A stretch of 64,000 nt of DNA. Source: Podospora bellae-mahoneyi. Taxonomy: Eukaryota > Ascomycota > Sordariomycetes > Sordariales > Podosporaceae. Both the position numbers and the translations under genes were made by a program. Shown piece after piece: positions 54,813 to 64,000 of this stretch. The stretch lies in contig NW_026946359.1 of NCBI RefSeq assembly GCF_035222275.1, positions 2,108,001 through 2,172,000 on the forward strand, written 5' to 3'. Numbering within the stretch: the stretch's first letter is position 1; each line of letters starts with the position of its first letter. A model generated the notes under the pieces. The model ran no database searches. It was given only the letters and a program-made list of their open reading frames with translations, and was not told the origin of the DNA.

Positions 54813-57169
54813 ATGGTCGGTCTTGGTCCCAAGCGTCCTCCCTCCCGAAAAGGCACTGGTACGTAAACAGTTGGTGGCAATCTCCAAACCCCAGCTCGGG
54901 AATCTCCAACAGCTTTCCATGCCCAACATAACCCCTCTCGGCTTTATTCATTGCTGCCTATTGTTTTTGTTGAATACAAGATGCAGTCAGGCACAATTGC
55001 TCCTGCCATCCGTCTGATTGTATACTCGGAAGGGCCAAGTGGTTCTTCCCCCCAGCGCCTTGTGTGGTTTTTGGTGCCGTGTCGCGTGCGTATCATCCGG
55101 GAAGAGGCGAAGCGGAAGTCACGTTGGAGTGAAGACCCTATCTGTGTACCGTCCGCGATAATCTTGGATGATGTGACATCACTCACTCTTCTGGTTTTTT
55201 TCTGCATGCTCAGTCACCAACACACCACCAACCTATCCGATCAGGCTTCCCAGCATTTCTCCACCTTGCTTTGCCTTGGCATATTTCTTCCTAAAGTACC
55301 CTTTTTGCGAATCGCTATATTCGATCCCTACTCTGGCCTGCATTAGGTACCCAGCCTCCTACCTTGCCCTACAAATAAGTACCTGAGCCATGTCTTTCTT
55401 CGGCATGAGATCCCTGGTCAATCCTGACAACGTCAACCAACACCACCCAATTCCTCTGTCAAAGAGCCACGCCTACCGACACCACTCTATTTTCTCCAGC
55501 AACAGTTCTCAGTCCAGTCGACAGGGCAAGGCCTGTGCGCTCTTGTCCCTTGCTTCTTAACTGACCATGTCATCAGGCTCGTTTGTCGAAGTCCCCAAGG
55601 ACCTGCTCAAGGAGATTAAGCGCCTTGAGGAGCTGTTCACGGTTGATACGGCAAAGCTCAAACAGATTACCGACCACTTTGTCAATGAACTCGAAAAGGG
55701 TCTCAGCAAGGAGGGCGGGACCATCGTAAGTTTATCTTGAGCCAATGTTGGGTGTTACTCACGGCTAATGCGTCAAAGCCCATGAACCCAACATGGGTCA
55801 TGTCCTTCCCCACTGGCTATGAGACCGGTACTTACCTGGCCCTTGACATGGGCGGCACCAACCTGCGTGTCTGCCAGATCACTTTGACGGAGCAAAAGTC
55901 AGAATTCGACATTATCCAGTCAAAGTACCGCATGCCCGAGGAGCTCAAGACAGGTGTGGCTGAAGATCTGTGGGAATACATTGCCGAGTGCTTGTTGCAG
56001 TTCATCCAGACTCACCACGGCGATGTCGCCAAGCTCGACAAGATCCCTCTAGGCTTCACCTTCTCCTACCCTGCCACTCAAAATTACATTGATGAGGGCA
56101 TCCTTCAGCGGTGGACCAAGGGCTTCGATATCGATGGTGTTGAGGGCCGCAATGTTGTTCCCATGTTTGAGAAGGCCCTTCAAGAGCGGGTATGTCTAGG
56201 AGGCTAAGGGATGAGCGATGATATGCTGACGATCCACAGGGCGTGCCAATCAAGCTGACTGCTCTTATCAACGATACCACCGGCACCCTCATTGCCTCTG
56301 CGTACACCGACACTAAGATGAAGATTGGTTGTATCTTTGGCACCGGTTGCAATGCCGCTTACATGGAGGACTGTGGTTCTATCCCTAAGCTTGCGCACCT
56401 TAACCTCCCACCCGATACCCCCATGGCTATCAACTGCGAGTGGGGAGCTTTCGACAATGAGCATAAGGTGCTCCCTCGGACTCCCTACGATGAATCCATT
56501 GATACGGATTCACCTCGCCCCGGTCAACAGGCATTTGAGAAGATGATTGCAGGGTTATACCTGGGCGAGATCTTCCGCTTGATCATGGTAGACCTGCATG
56601 ACAACCATAATGTCAACATCTTTGCCGGACAGGATATCGGGAAGTTACGGAGGCCGTACACACTTGACTCGTCATTCCTGTCGGCCATTGAGGAGTATGT
56701 TTATTTACAGAAGTTGATTGATGTTGAATGCTAACCAGAGTACAGTGACCCGTTCGAGAATCTGTCCGAGACCCGCGAGCTCTTCCAGAACCAACTTGGC
56801 ATCGATCCCAACCCCTCAGAGCTCGAGCTTATCCGCCGTGCTGCCGAGCTGATTGGCACCCGTGCCGCCCGTCTCTCGGCCTGCGGCGTTGCTGCCATCA
56901 GCAAAAAGAAGGGCTACAAAGAATGCCATGTCGGCGCTGACGGGTCGGTATTCAACAAGTACCCTCACTTCAAGAAGCGCGGTGCGGCTGCCCTTCGTGA
57001 GATTCTCGACTGGCCCGCAAAGGCGGATCCCAACGATGACGACCCCATCGAGATCTTGGCCGCCGAGGATGGAAGCGGTGTGGGCGCTGCATTGATTGCG
57101 GCTTTGACACTGGAGAGGGTGAAAAAGGGGAATATGCATGGAATTTTGCACCCGGAGAACTTCCACTAA
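54813..57169 (+). CDS. HXK: Hexokinase
   Basis: ATP-dependent hexose kinase, first step of glycolysis, 494 aa. Exons are 54813-54858, 55577-55725, 55779-56189, 56240-56694 and 56746-57169. The first exon encodes MVGLGPKRPPSRKGT, the conserved N-terminal peptide of fungal hexokinases, which in yeast Hxk2 (KKPQARKGSM) mediates Mig1 binding and nuclear shuttling with a regulatory Ser. It is separated by a 718-nt intron; the others are 50-53 nt. Motifs: LALDMGGTNLRVCQ (phosphate 1), LGFTFSYPATQNYIDEGILQ (hexokinase signature), LINDTTGTLIA with the catalytic Asp, IFGTGCNAAYME, and GVGAALIAAL in the C-terminal adenosine-binding region. Classic hexokinase rather than the catalytically dead regulatory paralogues. 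An in-frame ATG at 55567, ten bases before the exon 2 acceptor site, could start a shorter isoform lacking exon 1. Confidence 0.96.
55390..55560 (+). other. 56-codon ORF inside hexokinase intron 1
   Basis: ATG at 55390 to TAA at 55558-55560 encodes 56 residues beginning MSFFGMRSLVNPDNVNQHH and ending in ALLSLAS. It stops six bases before the alternative hexokinase ATG at 55567. If a transcript begins within the intron, this would be an upstream ORF. No homology recognised. Confidence 0.35.
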
Positions 57170-57333
57170 GCGGGTGTGTTTTGGAGTGTTTGTTGAGATT
57201 GGGTATAGGATTGCAGAGCATACGGATTACGAAGTTCAAGAGTAGCAGATGGTTTCAGTTCCGTTGATCACAGATTATAGTAGCTTAGAACGTTGAATTA
57301 AGGGGCTTCATTTTGTCATAATATCTGCTGTTG
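57170..57333. other. Convergent 3' flanks of hexokinase and cystathionine gamma-synthase
   Basis: 164 bp shared by two opposing 3' ends. Confidence 0.6.
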
Positions 57334-59235
57334 TCAGTTTTGACTTGTCAGCCTCTTTTTTTCCCCCTTTGCCTTTTCCACGGCGTATTTGAAGGTATCG
57401 ATCAGCTCCTCCTCACTCTCCAACCCAACCGATACCCGGACCTGCTCTGGGTTCGCCCCAAAAGTCTTGAGGTACTCCGCCGCCTCTGGCTCAACGCCCC
57501 AGATTGCATCGTTGAAGGGGAAGGCAAGAGTAAGGTGGGCGCCGAGGTGAGGACCCTGGTATACGGACAGGTTATCGTAGAATGTCTTTGCCAGTTCGAG
57601 GGATTCAAAATCGACGGCCAAAAGGCAGCCGTACCCCGGGTTAGGGAACTCGGGAGTTGGCGCGCGCATTACGGCGTCGTAGTTGGACTTTGTGTCTAGG
57701 AAGGGGGGATAGAAAACTGCTTTTACGGGGGAGGAGGGGTCCTGGGCTTCCGAGTTGAGGTAGGTGGCTAGGGATAGGGCGTTGGAGTTTAGGGTTGCTG
57801 AGCGGGCGAGGTAGGATTGGGAGTTGGAGAGGAGGAGGGAGGCGTCGGGGTGGAAGTACTCGTTGCGGAAGGTGGTTGTGAGGAGGGGGGAGAGGGAGAG
57901 GGAGAGGGGGGTGGACGGGGGGAGGAGGAGGGAGCCGCCCATGCACTGTGGAAGATGTTAGTAAAAGGGGATGGGGCTGGTGGAAAAGGGGGAGACGTAC
58001 GTTGGCGTATCCGGAGAGGGACTTGGTTATGGAGGTTACGATGACGTCGGCGACGGGGAGGACGTCGATGTTGGCGAAGGAGCCGATTGTGTCGTCTATG
58101 ATGATAGGGAAGTCGTATTTATCGGCCTAGCACATATTTTGTCAGTTCAGTGCTTTTGCCCACAAGAAAATGGGGGTTGGATCTGTCTGGACGACGTACC
58201 AATTTCCTCAACCTAACCAAATCAACCGAGACCAGAATCGGATTAGAAGGGAACTCGGCAAAGCAATACGCCGGCCTCCCCCCTTTTTGTTTCTCCCCCT
58301 CCAGATACTTTTCCAATTCGTCAAACAGATTCGACTTTGCGTCACAGCTCCCAAAGTGCTTCATCCCGTTGGGTGACTCCTCGAAGAGGTGGTAGCTGTT
58401 GTGGAACACACTCCCCAAAACGACAATCTCCCCTTCTGGACGAAGGGTGATAAGCGCGTTGTGCAACCTCCACACGGCGGCCATGCCAGTAGGGTAAAGG
58501 AAGACATTCTCCGGTGACAACAAATTAGCTTTCTCCTTGTCGAGCGGAGAGCGTTGAGCTAGCTCGACGATGCGAGACTTGAGGCCGGTGTGGGCTTCGG
58601 TCAAGGGGAGATAGGTTGGTTCGGGGATGTTGGGGAGGGAGACATCGTCCGCGCCGGTGGCGGTAAATGGGAGGATGGCAAGGGAGTCAAGGTGGGCAAG
58701 GCAGGCGGCGGCTAGGCGGGAGGAGATGCCGCAGCCGTAGTTTTGCCATGTGCCTACTACCCCCGGGGCGTGCTTTTGGGGGAAGGCGGTGATATACAGC
58801 CTGACTTTGTCCTCGGAAGAAATGGGGATTTCGACTACGCGGAACCAGAGGTCGGATGGGGGGACGAGGTGCTCCGGTTTGCGCCATTTGCCGTCGGAGG
58901 AGTAGCGTTGGGCGGTGGTGAAGGAGTCGGGGTGGACGAAGATGATGAGGCCGTAGGTTTCTGGGAGGGAGAGGGCTTTGTGGAGGGCGGTCGAGAGCTG
59001 GTGGTGAAGTTAGAAGATGGGTGAGTGAACAAGGGGAAAGGGGAACGCTTACCTGGCGCACTTCACACCATGGGCCGAAACGGGGGTAGATGGAGCTGAG
59101 TTTAGACAAGAGGTTTGGGTCACCTCTGCGGAGGGCTTTGGCTGTCTCCCAGCCGGGAATGTGAAAGGTGATGTTGTGAGGCTGCTCTGGTGGGAGAGAG
59201 TGCCCGAGTTCTGTGGTGATGACCTTGACGGGCAT
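57334..59235 (-). CDS. STR2: Cystathionine gamma-synthase (PLP enzyme)
   Basis: PLP-dependent enzyme of transsulfuration that condenses cysteine with an O-acylhomoserine to cystathionine, as yeast STR2 and Neurospora met-7. Four exons: 59235-59053, 58997-58200, 58126-58001 and 57945-57334, giving 572 aa. The N-terminal 130 residues (HNITFHIPGWETAKALRRGD...) are typical of the long fungal form. The PLP fold begins near NVFLYPTGMAAVWRLHNAL; AEFPSNPILVSVDLVRL and FPIIIDDTIGSFANIDVLPVADV follow, and the Schiff-base lysine is in VTSITKSLSGYANCMGGS, across the third intron. The C-terminal domain ends with QVRVSVGLESEEELIDTF, the conserved substrate-binding region. Family is firm; the choice of gamma-synthase over the related lyase rests on the long N-terminus. 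Confidence 0.92.
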
Positions 59236-60045
59236 TTTGCTGACTTAGGTAGTTTGATTTTCTCTTCTGGCGTGAGACTCACTCAGGTGTAAGCGAGAGT
59301 GAGATTACAGGTGAGTGTGAGCGATTATGGAATGTGCTTATTCACGCACCATATGCCGAAAAGAGCAACAGTCACCAGTGAAACTTCAAAGATGAGATGG
59401 AATTCAAGACATCTCTAAATTTATAAGTCATGTCCGACTTCGCATACACCCCATAAAATACCCCAGATTCGGCAGACGACCCTGGCCCAAGGGGCTGGAA
59501 CCGCCGCAACGGCTCGAGAACGGGTTAGTCACAAAGCACGACATCGGGGATGGCGGTTTTTGTTGTCTACAACTTGACGGAGTATCCCGCCCACGTTCTT
59601 TGTTACGATGGCTCAAAATCCCGCGCCGACTTCAGCCCCGAAACCTCCCTTTCCCTCTTCTCGTTCGATGTTGAAACCAACTTCACCAATGAAAAATCAT
59701 CTCTATTCCCCGAGAGCTACCGTACAACACAAGAGCAAAAAAGAGGGGCTCCGAAAGTGGAGGCCGAACCTCCCGCCCGACTCACATCTGTTGATCCCCG
59801 ATGCTGGCCGGTGGAGCACGGACTCGTTCGGTGACCATGTTATTCAACGTCTCATCGCCGACTCAGCTGTGACAAGTCTTGAATGTGTCATGCTGTGCTG
59901 TGTTTTGCTGGCTACATTCTATACCATTGAATTGCAAAAAGTATGCATCGCTCTCCTATGCTCGCTGACAAAAACAGTTCTGACTTGTTGTACAAGAACA
60001 CCCTCCCACATGCCATATCCAAATTGCACCCTATCTGATATGAGA
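59236..60045. other. Intergenic, with a possible small gene
   Basis: Between the cystathionine gamma-synthase start and the VTC4 stop. Apart from the frame at 59608-60057 listed separately, I see only promoter and 3' flank sequence. Confidence 0.5.
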
Positions 60046-60057
60046 TCACCACATTGA
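59608..60057 (+). CDS. Hypothetical small protein, uncertain
   Basis: Plus-strand frame of 149 codons starting ATGGCTCAA in fair context: MAQNPAPTSAPKPPFPSS..., then a basic middle (HKSKKEGLRKWRPNLPP) and WSTDSFGDHVIQRLIADSAV, which looks protein-like. The last 50 residues are Cys/Leu-rich and may be non-coding; an unseen intron is possible. The frame overlaps the VTC4 stop region by 12 bp on the opposite strand. No family recognised. Confidence 0.3.
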   Translation: MAQNPAPTSAPKPPFPSSRSMLKPTSPMKNHLYSPRATVQHKSKKEGLRKWRPNLPPDSHLLIPDAGRWSTDSFGDHVIQRLIADSAVTSLECVMLCCVLLATFYTIELQKVCIALLCSLTKTVLTCCTRTPSHMPYPNCTLSDMRSPH

Positions 60058-62448
60058 CCTACTTGTCCCTTCGTATCCGAAATTCAACGCAACTGCAACA
60101 AACAAAGCAGCGCATAGCACCGTAGGCCCCACCTTGTCGTAGTATTTCGCCGCCTGGCGGGTACGGATGGCTTTGCTGCGATAGAGATAGGTGACCACGG
60201 CGTAGCAGAGCGACATTACTGCCAGGAACGTAAAGGCACCGGCAGCGATGAATGAGGCCTTGTCACCGCGCTTGTTACTGAAGTTGAGCAAGGTCACGGC
60301 GATGGTGCCAATGTAAATCGAGTATTCAAGCTGCTGATTGTTAACAAATCGTTACTGTCAGGGAGTAGAAGAGAGGCAACATACCCAACCCAGGAACGTT
60401 CTCTCGGCCGCAAAGTACACCTTGGGTTCTACGCGAACGGGCACATAGATCTTCTTCCCCTTGGGCGCCTTGAATCTCTTTTGTTGAATCTCGCCGGTAC
60501 CCAAAAGCGACTCCAGTCTTGCGTTGCGAGGTACGGTAGTTGCCCGAGGGCGTGGGACAATAGCTTTCAGACCAGTCCACACTGCATGGCCGACAGTGTG
60601 TGCTGTGGTGGAAGCCAGAGTCTGGTAATATGTCCACCCACCAACCCTTCTCGCCTCCGCTAGTCTGTCTTCATCATCCTCATCATCCGAGTCATAAAGA
60701 TAGACGTCATCATTGGTAGGACGGTCGACAGTTTGGTCTTCCACATCAGATGCTGCCAGAAGGGCCCTGCCGTTCCGAGCGGCAGCACCCTGTCTGATAG
60801 ATTCCCCGTTTTGGGCTCCCAATACTCCACCCTCGTCATCAGAGTCCTCCTCGTCCTCGTCATCTGACATCGATGTCGTGGCCGAGTGCTCTGTTCTTTT
60901 GATGCCAAAGTCATGGCTTGCTGGCTTCCGAATGTCGACATCCATCTGGGGCATCCAGTATGGCAGCAGGTGTATCCTGTCAGGGAACAGGGTGGCAGTG
61001 CCGTGGATAAACTTGGAGAACTTGGGTACGGCTTCGACCAAGTGGCTGGAAATCAGCTGTCGTACCCAATCGGGGGGTTCTTGGCCGTGCTGTGTTTGAA
61101 GCTTGACCTCGAGGACTGCATAGGGAAACCGCACGATATCTCCGGGTGGGAGCTGTGAAAATGGGTAGTCAATACCAATGTCCATGCGTCTCCAGTTATC
61201 ACCGGAGCGTGTGACACCATCCAAGTTGTCCTCTCTGATCATGGTGAGCTCGGTATCAAGCGAGATACGGACTCGGGCGTCGGCAGGCAGCTGGAAGGCG
61301 GTACGGTGGTAGAAGGATCGGCAGACTGGCTTGTAGCCCTTCTTCAGGACCGACCACTGTATCTCCTTGGCTAATCTTTCGTCTTCGGCAATGGCCTTTT
61401 CCGACTTCTTGCCTTCCTTGCGAGCCTTTTCGAAAATAGCGGCAGGGAGCAGCTCGCCACGCATGTAGGCATTGACATTCTTCTCTTTGATGGCGAAACG
61501 GGCCTTGACTGATTTTTCACCCGTCCAGTCTTCTCTGTGTGTTTTGCGCTCAACGAAGATGGTCTCGTTCTGCATACCGCCATACCAACGCAATCGAATC
61601 GCCTCGGCTCCTTCTGTCTTCTTCAGACGACCCTCGTATAGCTCCCACGTGTCGGGGTTGTCATAGTAGATGGATGTGATGGCTGAATCGGCGGCTTCGA
61701 ACTCTTTGCTGGCATTGAAAACCAGAACAGGCAAGTGCTTTAGAATGATCAATTTGAGTTCTGTGACATTGTCGGGATGCACCCAGTATTTGGTCGTGTT
61801 GCGAATGAAACTGGCCTGGCTTCCGCCGGCTGCGCTGTCGCCCTTTACAGGGTTTCCTCTTGTTCGAACCAAGTCGTACAGCTTGGACAACTTGACAACC
61901 GAGGCATCATAGTTTTCTTTGTAGAATGGTTTCGCCTTGAGGCGGGTTTCGAAGACGGGCTTGAGGTGCCATCCAGTCATTTTGTCATGCTTCTTGATGA
62001 TCTTGTAGAATCCCGTGTAATTGAGCTGCACGAACTTGGCGAGATCGTGGACGTCGGCAATGATGTCGCTCAGGTCCTCCTCGAGAAGCATGAACTCCTC
62101 CTCGCTGGGCCCATCTTGGCTCAGTCCGCGCTCGTTGAGGCGGTTAACCACATCGCGGACCTCGCGCTCGCTGACGGCGATACGACGCGAGATCTCCATC
62201 GCCTTGACCTGCTGTTTTGTGTGCACTTTTTCGAGCTCGGCCTCGAGCTTGCTGATGAAGCGGCTTTCATCGTCTTCTGTCCATTCGCGGCGCGATTGCT
62301 GCCTGTTGTTGGGCTTTGTGCTGTTGTCGCCGACCGGCTGCACAGAGCCAGAGGGATGCTTGAGGTCGGCCTTGAGCCCGTCATAATCGATGTAGTACCA
62401 TTGGTATTCGCGGATGGCGCTCGATCGGAGCTGTTCGCCGAACTTCAT
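60046..62448 (-). CDS. VTC4: Vacuolar transporter chaperone VTC4, polyphosphate polymerase
   Basis: Catalytic subunit of the VTC complex, which makes inorganic polyphosphate from ATP and moves it into the vacuole (acidocalcisome-like). Exons are 62448-60385 and 60330-60046, giving 782 aa. The start at [20 protein letters not shown] is the canonical SPX beginning; the frame continues upstream but is not conserved. SPX covers about residues 1-155 with the [12 protein letters not shown] inositol-pyrophosphate site (Lys cluster). The tunnel domain (about 190-490) shows [40 protein letters not shown] and [14 protein letters not shown]. An acidic linker ([14 protein letters not shown]) follows, then three C-terminal membrane helices, mainly in exon 2 ([49 protein letters not shown]). 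The intron acceptor is CAGCAG, allowing one extra Gln. Confidence 0.96.
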
Positions 62449-63496
62449 GACGACAACGCCGGGACGGACGCGGCAATTGGACTTGCTGAGCTTGCGGTTT
62501 CGGGCGTATTGTTTAGTGATTTGTCGAGTCTTGAGATCGTGGATAATCAGCATGGACCGGCGGGGCAGGTTCTAACGGCTGCCCATATAGTTAACAGTAG
62601 CCAAGCAACAGTTGCTGTAGAGTTGCCAGTTGCCACCGAAATTGAAGTGCAACGCAAGGTTTCTCTCTTCTCTCAGCGGTATCCTGGGATGCGAGCTCCA
62701 CTGTTGCGGATCAGGAGCCCAGCTAAGCGCAGTGGGCTGTTTGGCTCGGGACCTGGAGTGCTTTTGTTTCGTCTCTTTCTCGTGGTGAAGCTATTCAAAC
62801 TTTGAAGAGATGCAAACACAAAGAAGTGGAAAAAGCCAGTCCAGAGGCTGGCGCAGCAAGTGGTGCCAGACCAACAGGGGCTTCTGTAACCAGCGGAAGC
62901 CACGATGGCCCAGGCACAGCAACTTGTGCCATCACCGACACACGTTTCATCAACATTGGTTGCCATTGGCGAATGGCTCGACTTTGGCTTTCTCTTGGCG
63001 CCCGACCGGGATTCGCTGGATCTTAGCTCGTCCTGAGCTTGCATCGGAATGACGTTTTGGTGAAGAACAACGCTAGGTTGGGCCTGGGCCCTTTGCCGTC
63101 TTCAACGTTCAACAGGTGGCTTTCGTTCTCAAGAATGAAAAAGGATTAAGGGCTATCATTTATCTTGATACCTACTGTGTAAAGTCCTTGAGGTGCCAAT
63201 CAACCTGAACTTTGTAGAACGGCCAAATTCCATCAGAATGACCCCGAGTCCTATGTGCAAGCCCCTGTACCTGTCCCACCTGTTGCGATAAAAGATAACG
63301 ATAACGGCCACAGACCCGCAAAAAATTGTCGATGAGGGGGGAGGGGCAACCGCTAAATCGCACAGGCTGTCCTAGGCCTGGATAGTGCCACAAAGTACGA
63401 AGTCGACTTCCAAACCAGAACCTGATCGCAGCAAGAGATTGGTTTCGTTTCCTGACTGAACGCCTACCAAGCGACGGCCAGTCCAGCTAGACCATC
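62449..63496. promoter_or_regulatory. Divergent promoter region, VTC4 / RMT2
   Basis: About 1.05 kb between two divergent start codons, with no recognisable gene. I looked for a Pho4-like CACGTG near VTC4 and did not see one in this interval. Confidence 0.5.
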
Positions 63497-64000
63497 ATGA
63501 TCCTCCTCGACTCCGAGCGGGATGCCATCTCGGCCCGCATCTCTGAGGCCTGCCCACCCGAGATACAAAAAGTTCTTACCGCGGCTTGGGCGCACGATGT
63601 CGCAACTGTGAAAAAGCTCCTCGACACCCCCGAGGCCGCCAGAGGCCAAGACCCCCTGACCGGGGAGACGCCGCTGCACGCCGCCATCCGATCGTGCGGT
63701 CCCCCTTCCGAAGACGACGATGAGGCCGATTTGGCGGCTGCGAGAGAGACAGTTCAAGAGCTCTTGCTTTGGGGAGGCATCTGGAACGATGTCGACGATC
63801 GCAATGAGACTCCTGGTTGCGTCGCCCATCGTCTAGGCCGGACTGAGCTGTACAACCTCTGTGTTGACGCTGGTGTAAGAGCTGAGATGCTTTTCGGGGT
63901 GCTGGAGGGGTACGAGGAGCTGGAAAGCGACGACGAGGAGGAGGACGAGGAGGATGCTCATCAGGAGGCTGGCGAGTCGGAGATGGTGGTTGTGGGCGAG
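63497..64000 (+). CDS. RMT2: Arginine N-methyltransferase 2, N-terminal part (3' end beyond right edge)
   Basis: 5' part of RMT2, which methylates the delta-nitrogen of an arginine in ribosomal protein uL11 (Rpl12). 168 codons are present and the frame runs off the window. The start is ATGATCCTCCTCGAC at 63497. The N-terminal region carries the ankyrin-like part: VQKVLTAAWAHD-type helix (here IQKVLTAAWAHD), TGETPLHAAIRS, and ETPGCVAHRLGRTELYNLCVDAGVRAEMLFGVLEGYEEL, the conserved block that precedes the methyltransferase domain in ascomycete RMT2. An acidic linker (ESDDEEEDEED) follows. The SAM-binding domain lies beyond the edge, so activity cannot be judged here. Confidence 0.85.
   Translation, partial: MILLDSERDAISARISEACPPEIQKVLTAAWAHDVATVKKLLDTPEAARGQDPLTGETPLHAAIRSCGPPSEDDDEADLAAARETVQELLLWGGIWNDVDDRNETPGCVAHRLGRTELYNLCVDAGVRAEMLFGVLEGYEELESDDEEEDEEDAHQEAGESEMVVVGE

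Overview
This is a nuclear segment from a filamentous ascomycete, most likely a Sordariomycete close to the Sordariales. Genes carry short GT-AG introns of about 50-80 nt with TACTAAC/CTAAC-like branch sites. Coding sequence is moderately GC-rich, 5' flanks are pyrimidine-rich, and the gene set is typical of that group (VTC4, PEX1, MCM7, Rsm23/MRPS29, fungal AME1/CENP-U, RMT2). Nothing bacterial is seen, and I recognise no intact transposon, tRNA or rRNA gene. Coordinates below use splice sites read by eye. For almost every multi-exon gene the chosen exons sum to a whole number of codons.

Left part (1-20.6 kb): a GH31 alpha-glucosidase (minus, cut by the left edge) lies downstream of a hexose-type MFS transporter (minus). 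A 3-kb gap follows. Then come the inner kinetochore protein AME1/CENP-U (plus), a twin-CX9C DUF3128/PANTS-like protein (minus), a secreted GPI-anchored low-complexity wall protein (plus), a repeat-bearing spacer at 16.5-17.8 kb, and a nuclear C2H2-finger protein of unknown function (minus).

Middle (20.6-30.9 kb): about 10.3 kb with no recognisable gene. It holds a strongly degenerate tandem array (about 21.76-23.56 kb; units about 211 bp at the left and 84-110 bp further right) whose units keep two small inverted repeats, plus 39-bp, 29-bp and 34-bp minisatellites. This is the least explained part of the window.

Right part (30.9-64 kb): dense housekeeping genes. These are BET2 (Rab geranylgeranyltransferase beta), a RhoGAP with a polyglutamine run, RRS1 and mitochondrial Rsm23/MRPS29 (divergent pair), MCM7 and PEX1 (divergent pair), the WDR6/TRM734 WD-repeat protein, an APH-like kinase-fold gene with an apparent frameshift, hexokinase, cystathionine gamma-synthase, the polyphosphate polymerase VTC4, and the 5' end of the arginine methyltransferase RMT2.

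Links between genes are loose, as usual in fungi. The alpha-glucosidase, hexose transporter and hexokinase act successively on glucose, but only the first two are adjacent. Several pairs share short divergent promoters. The hexokinase is notable because its N-terminal regulatory peptide sits alone on a first exon, separated by a 718-nt intron that contains a second in-frame start and a 56-codon ORF.
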